A DNA stretch of 7,699 nucleotides, from contig CABSBK010000043.1 of NCBI GenBank assembly GCA_902475865.1, positions 1 through 7,699 on the forward strand, read 5' to 3'. The DNA comes from an uncultured Collinsella sp. (GTDB lineage: Bacteria; Actinomycetota; Coriobacteriia; Coriobacteriales; Coriobacteriaceae). Shown piece by piece: positions 5,102 to 7,699 of this stretch (its first letter is position 1; each line of letters begins with the position of its first letter). A program made the position numbers and the translations under genes. The notes under the pieces were generated by a model. That model was not told the DNA's origin. It did no database searches and saw nothing but the letters and a program-made list of their open reading frames with translations.

Positions 5102-6283
5102 ATGAAAGAACTCTCCAACCGCACGGCAACATTTACCGATTCGGTCATCCGCCGCATGACACGCATCTCCAATAAGTACGATGCCGTCAACCTGTCGCAG
5201 GGCTTCCCCGACTTCGATCCTCCGGCGCAGCTGCTCAACAGCCTGAGCACCATCGCCGCCGACCCCAAGCCGCTCTACCACCAGTACTCCATTACCTGGG
5301 GCTCCCAGGCCATGCGCGAGGCGCTCGCCGCCAAACAGGAGCACTTTATGGGCATGCCGGTCGACCCCAACCAGAATATCGTGGTCACTTGCGGCTCCAC
5401 CGAGGCCATGATGGCCGCCATGATGACGGTTACGAACCCCGGAGACAAGGTCGTCATCTTCTCGCCGTTCTACGAGAACTACGGCGCTGACACCATTCTC
5501 TCGGGTGCCGAGCCCATCTATGTGCCGCTCAACCCGCCCACATTCGACTTTGACCGCGAGACGCTCGAGGCAGCCTTCCGCGACAACGACCCCAAGGCCA
5601 TCGTCCTGTGCAACCCTTCCAACCCTTGCGGCAAGGTCTTTACGCGCGAGGAGCTCACCTTCATCGCCGACCTCTGCAAAAAGTACGACGCCTACTGCAT
5701 TACCGACGAGGTATACGAGCACATCGTCTACGCGCCCCACGAGCACGTCTATATGGCCACGCTGCCCGGCATGTTCGAGCGAACCATCAGCTGCAGCTCG
5801 CTGTCTAAGACGTACTCCATCACCGGTTGGCGCCTGGGCTACACCATCGCCCCGGCCCAGATCACCGAGCGCATCAAGAAGGTCCACGACTTTCTCACCG
5901 TGGGTGCCGCCGCTCCCCTGCAGGAAGCCGTTGTCACTGCCCTAATCTTCGACGACAGCTATTACGATGAGGTCCTTGACCTCTACACCGCCAAACGCGA
6001 CTTGTTCTGCCAGGGGCTCGATAGCATCGGTCTTGAGCATAACGTGCCGCAGGGCGCCTACTACGTCATGATGGACATCTCTGAGTTTGGCTATGACAGC
6101 GACCTCGAATTCTGCGAGGACCTCGCATCCAAGGTGGGCGTGGGCGCCGTGCCCGGCTCGAGCTTCTTCCGCGAGCCCGTCAACCATCTGATTCGTTTCC
6201 ACTTTGCCAAGCGGGATGAGACGCTTAACGCGGCACTGGAGAACCTCAAGTCGCTACGTGATAAAATCAAGCCGCGCGAGTAA
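5102..6283 (+). CDS. Class I/II PLP-dependent aminotransferase (YbdL/kynurenine aminotransferase-like)
   Basis: This 393-residue enzyme is a fold-type I aminotransferase that moves an amino group between an amino acid and a 2-oxoacid in the cytosol. Its N-terminus, NLSQGFPDFDPP at 30-41, and the later SKTYSITGWRLGY are close to E. coli methionine aminotransferase YbdL and to kynurenine aminotransferases. Visible functional residues are the PLP phosphate-binding GSTEA (98-102), the SPFY cofactor-stacking region (121-124), NPSNPCG (171-177, N174 to the PLP ring), D202 with Y205 in TDEVYEH, the PLP lysine K236 in SSLSK, and R365 in LIRFHFAK for the substrate carboxylate. Length is normal and all catalytic residues are present. 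AAAGGA (5091-5096) precedes the ATG by five bases. Likely substrates are methionine, aromatic amino acids or kynurenine-like compounds; an aspartate or alanine preference is less likely. It is a single-gene unit with its own terminator. Confidence 0.9.
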   Translation: MKELSNRTATFTDSVIRRMTRISNKYDAVNLSQGFPDFDPPAQLLNSLSTIAADPKPLYHQYSITWGSQAMREALAAKQEHFMGMPVDPNQNIVVTCGSTEAMMAAMMTVTNPGDKVVIFSPFYENYGADTILSGAEPIYVPLNPPTFDFDRETLEAAFRDNDPKAIVLCNPSNPCGKVFTREELTFIADLCKKYDAYCITDEVYEHIVYAPHEHVYMATLPGMFERTISCSSLSKTYSITGWRLGYTIAPAQITERIKKVHDFLTVGAAAPLQEAVVTALIFDDSYYDEVLDLYTAKRDLFCQGLDSIGLEHNVPQGAYYVMMDISEFGYDSDLEFCEDLASKVGVGAVPGSSFFREPVNHLIRFHFAKRDETLNAALENLKSLRDKIKPRE

Positions 6284-6309
6284 GGACGGCCCGGCAACTA
6301 AAGCAACCA

Positions 6310-6354
6310 AAGAAGCCCCGCACCGCCCGCCACGTTACGAGGCTTCTTCTTTTT
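6310..6354 (+). terminator. Intrinsic terminator of the aminotransferase gene
   Basis: AAGAAGCC (6310-6317) pairs with GGCTTCTT (6341-6348) and is followed by CTTTTT. The loop is long (23 bases). It starts 27 bases after the aminotransferase stop and comes just before the promoter region of the ROK kinase. Confidence 0.75.
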
Positions 6355-6383
6355 ATAGCGCTTTCTTAAATGGTTTAGAGCCC

Positions 6384-6389
6384 TATACT
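6384..6389 (+). promoter_or_regulatory. Candidate -10 element of the ROK kinase promoter
   Basis: TATACT matches the -10 consensus at five of six positions and lies 38 bases before the ATG at 6428. The bases expected for a -35 box (around 6361-6367, TTTCTT-like) are weak, so the promoter is only tentatively placed. Confidence 0.45.
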
Positions 6390-6427
6390 TTAGTCACGGA
6401 GCAACTCGTCCCAGAGAGAGGAATACT

Positions 6428-7318
6428 ATGGCAGAACAGCAGCTTATCGGAGCGCTCGAGGCCGGCGGCACCAAGATGGTCTGCGCCACGGGCTATGCAG
6501 ACGGCACGGTCCTGGAGCATGAGCAGATCGCGACCACGACCCCGCAGGAGACCGTCGAGGCCGTCAACGCGTGGTTTGCCGACAAGGGCATCGCCGCGCT
6601 GGGCATCGGCGCCTTTGGCCCCACCGCAGTCAACCCTGCCTCGCCCCTATACGGCAAGATCCTGGAGACGCCCAAAACGGCATGGCGCTACTTTGACCTG
6701 CTGGGCACTATCCAAAACGAGCTCAATATCCCCTGCGGCTACGACACCGACGTCAACGTCGCCTGCCTGGGCGAGGTCACCTTTGGTTGCGCCCAGGGCC
6801 TCACTGACGTTGTGTATCTGACCATCGGCACCGGCGTGGGCGCCGGCGTGCTCTCGGGCGGTAAGCTCGTACACGGCATGATGCATCCCGAGGCCGGCCA
6901 CATCCTGGTCACGCGCGACCCGCGCGACACCATTGGCGAGCACAGCGCCTGCCCCTTCCACGACAACTGCCTAGAGGGCCTCATCGCCGGCCCCGGCGTT
7001 AAAAAGCGCTGGGATGGCAAGAGCGCTGGAGACATGGCCGATGACCCGGAGGCCATGGACCTGCTCGCCGGCTATCTGGCACAGGCGCTCATGACCTACA
7101 CGCTGTGCTACGCGCCGCAAAAGATCATCATCGGCGGCGGCGTGGCCGACCACACCCCCATCGTGCCGCTCGCACGCAAAAAGTGTGCCGAGATGCTCAA
7201 CGGCTATATCGTCACGCCCGAGGTCAACGACATCGATAACTACATCGTCAACAACAGCCTCGAGGGCAAGCAGGGCATTATGGGCTGCCTGGCCCTGGGC
7301 GCACAGGCGCTTCAGTAG
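6428..7318 (+). CDS. ROK-family sugar kinase, fructokinase-like
   Basis: This 296-residue cytosolic kinase would phosphorylate a hexose with ATP, most likely fructose to fructose 6-phosphate, feeding glycolysis. EAGGTK at 11-16 is the N-terminal ATP phosphate-binding loop. The catalytic base is D108 in DTDVN. TIGTGVGAG (132-140) is the second phosphate loop, and HPEAGHILV (153-161) followed by CPFHDNCLEG (175-184) forms the ROK zinc site with H158, C175, H178 and C181. GGGVA (236-240) belongs to the adenosine region. EAGGTK, the CPFH..CLEG spacing and the length are typical of the ScrK/YdhR (GmuE) fructokinase branch rather than of glucokinases; mannose or another hexose remains possible. AGAGGA (6417-6422) precedes the ATG by five bases. 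The gene stops with TAG and is followed by a strong bidirectional terminator. No sugar transporter is adjacent. Confidence 0.9.
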   Translation: MAEQQLIGALEAGGTKMVCATGYADGTVLEHEQIATTTPQETVEAVNAWFADKGIAALGIGAFGPTAVNPASPLYGKILETPKTAWRYFDLLGTIQNELNIPCGYDTDVNVACLGEVTFGCAQGLTDVVYLTIGTGVGAGVLSGGKLVHGMMHPEAGHILVTRDPRDTIGEHSACPFHDNCLEGLIAGPGVKKRWDGKSAGDMADDPEAMDLLAGYLAQALMTYTLCYAPQKIIIGGGVADHTPIVPLARKKCAEMLNGYIVTPEVNDIDNYIVNNSLEGKQGIMGCLALGAQALQ

Positions 7319-7401
7319 CAGACGCACCCACAGGGCGTGGCGCGCCCGGCAAATCCGACCAATGGAACGACGCCACCACGCCTCATATAAGCCCTCAAAT
7401 A

Positions 7402-7447
7402 AAAAAGGCCGCCTAGGACCAAACAATACGTCCTAGGCGGCCTTTTT
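7402..7447. terminator. Bidirectional intrinsic terminator with 18-bp stem
   Basis: AAAAAGGCCGCCTAGGAC (7402-7419) is perfectly complementary to GTCCTAGGCGGCCTTTTT (7430-7447) around a 10-base loop. The plus strand ends in TTTTT for the ROK kinase; the minus strand reads TTTTTT ATTTG after the stem for the VanZ-like gene. It serves two convergent genes, and the last codons and stop of the VanZ-like gene lie inside the stem. Confidence 0.92.
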
Positions 7448-7699
7448 GGCGCGCATCAGCGACCGTAAGAGATATCGGAGCACAACGCCCGTTGCCGCTC
7501 CACAGCAGTCGATCATCACATCGGTGATCATGCCGGCGCGTCCCGGCACAAAGAGCTGAATCGTCTCGTCGATCGAGGGAATCAGCAGCAGGAACACCGC
7601 CGTGGGCAGCAGCACGTCAAAGGTGCGCCGGCCCTCAAAATCAAAGGCGTGCGTTGCCAAGATGCCGAGCACCATATACTCGGTAAAATGCGCGCACTT
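7433..7699 (-). CDS. VanZ-like family membrane protein, C-terminal part (5' end beyond window)
   Basis: The visible 88 residues are the C-terminal half of a small integral membrane protein of the VanZ-like family. The reading frame is open to the right edge, and the residues before the internal ATG at 7675 (KCAHFTEY) match the conserved family segment around HF.EY, so the real start lies outside the window. Further family motifs are DETIQ (visible residues 44-48) and GRAG..TD...D (53-64). Two hydrophobic helices are seen at about 27-43 and 58-78, followed by a basic tail RAKKAA. VanZ of Enterococcus gives low-level teicoplanin resistance, but most chromosomal homologues have no proven role, so no resistance function is assigned. 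The stop codon TAG (7435-7433) lies within the terminator stem. Confidence 0.88.
   Translation of the reverse strand, partial: KCAHFTEYMVLGILATHAFDFEGRRTFDVLLPTAVFLLLIPSIDETIQLFVPGRAGMITDVMIDCCGAATGVVLRYLLRSLMRAKKAA

Noticed and set aside
4964..5887. 307-codon minus-strand frame opposite the aminotransferase, reaching toward tRNA-His
   Set aside because: It is an antisense shadow of an enzyme with all PLP-binding residues, and it overlaps the tRNA promoter.

Overview
The window looks like chromosome from a high-GC gut actinobacterium of the class Coriobacteriia, most likely Collinsella or a close relative. This is an inference from codon usage, the protein types (PRD regulator, ROK kinase, VanZ-like protein, histidine-rich anchored protein ending in a CxxC motif) and general memory of that genus; no 16S or other decisive marker is present.

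Layout, left to right. A full-length PRD/PTS-type transcription regulator (113-2023, minus) is divergent from a D-lactate-dehydrogenase-type 2-hydroxyacid dehydrogenase (2283-3272, plus). Their shared 259-bp spacer holds a clear promoter for the regulator and a 9+9 bp inverted repeat that could be an operator. A long hairpin follows the dehydrogenase. Next on the minus strand is a membrane-anchored, histidine-containing surface protein gene (3580-4350). Its frame runs from a well-placed Shine-Dalgarno and ATG to a typical CxxC end, but is cut by two in-frame UAG codons, so it is annotated as a probable pseudogene.

The gene-poor stretch 4351-4760 carries two copies of a unit made of the tRNA-Lys 3' end plus its terminator. 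Between them lie about 113 bp of hairpin-rich DNA that also contains the first six bases of tRNA-Lys. Then come tRNA-Lys(CUU) and tRNA-His(GUG), a minus-strand pair read from a good promoter at 4963-4991.

The right part is ordinary housekeeping: a class I/II PLP aminotransferase close to the methionine/kynurenine aminotransferase group (5102-6283, plus), a terminator, a ROK-family fructokinase-like sugar kinase (6428-7318, plus), an 18-bp-stem bidirectional terminator, and the C-terminal end of a VanZ-like membrane protein entering from the right (7433-7699, minus).

Most genes here are single transcription units and do not form one pathway. The regulator and dehydrogenase may be functionally linked by their divergent arrangement. 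No CRISPR array, insertion sequence, phage gene or defence system is visible. The two items most worth following are the doubly UAG-interrupted surface protein gene and the tRNA-Lys-derived duplicated element.
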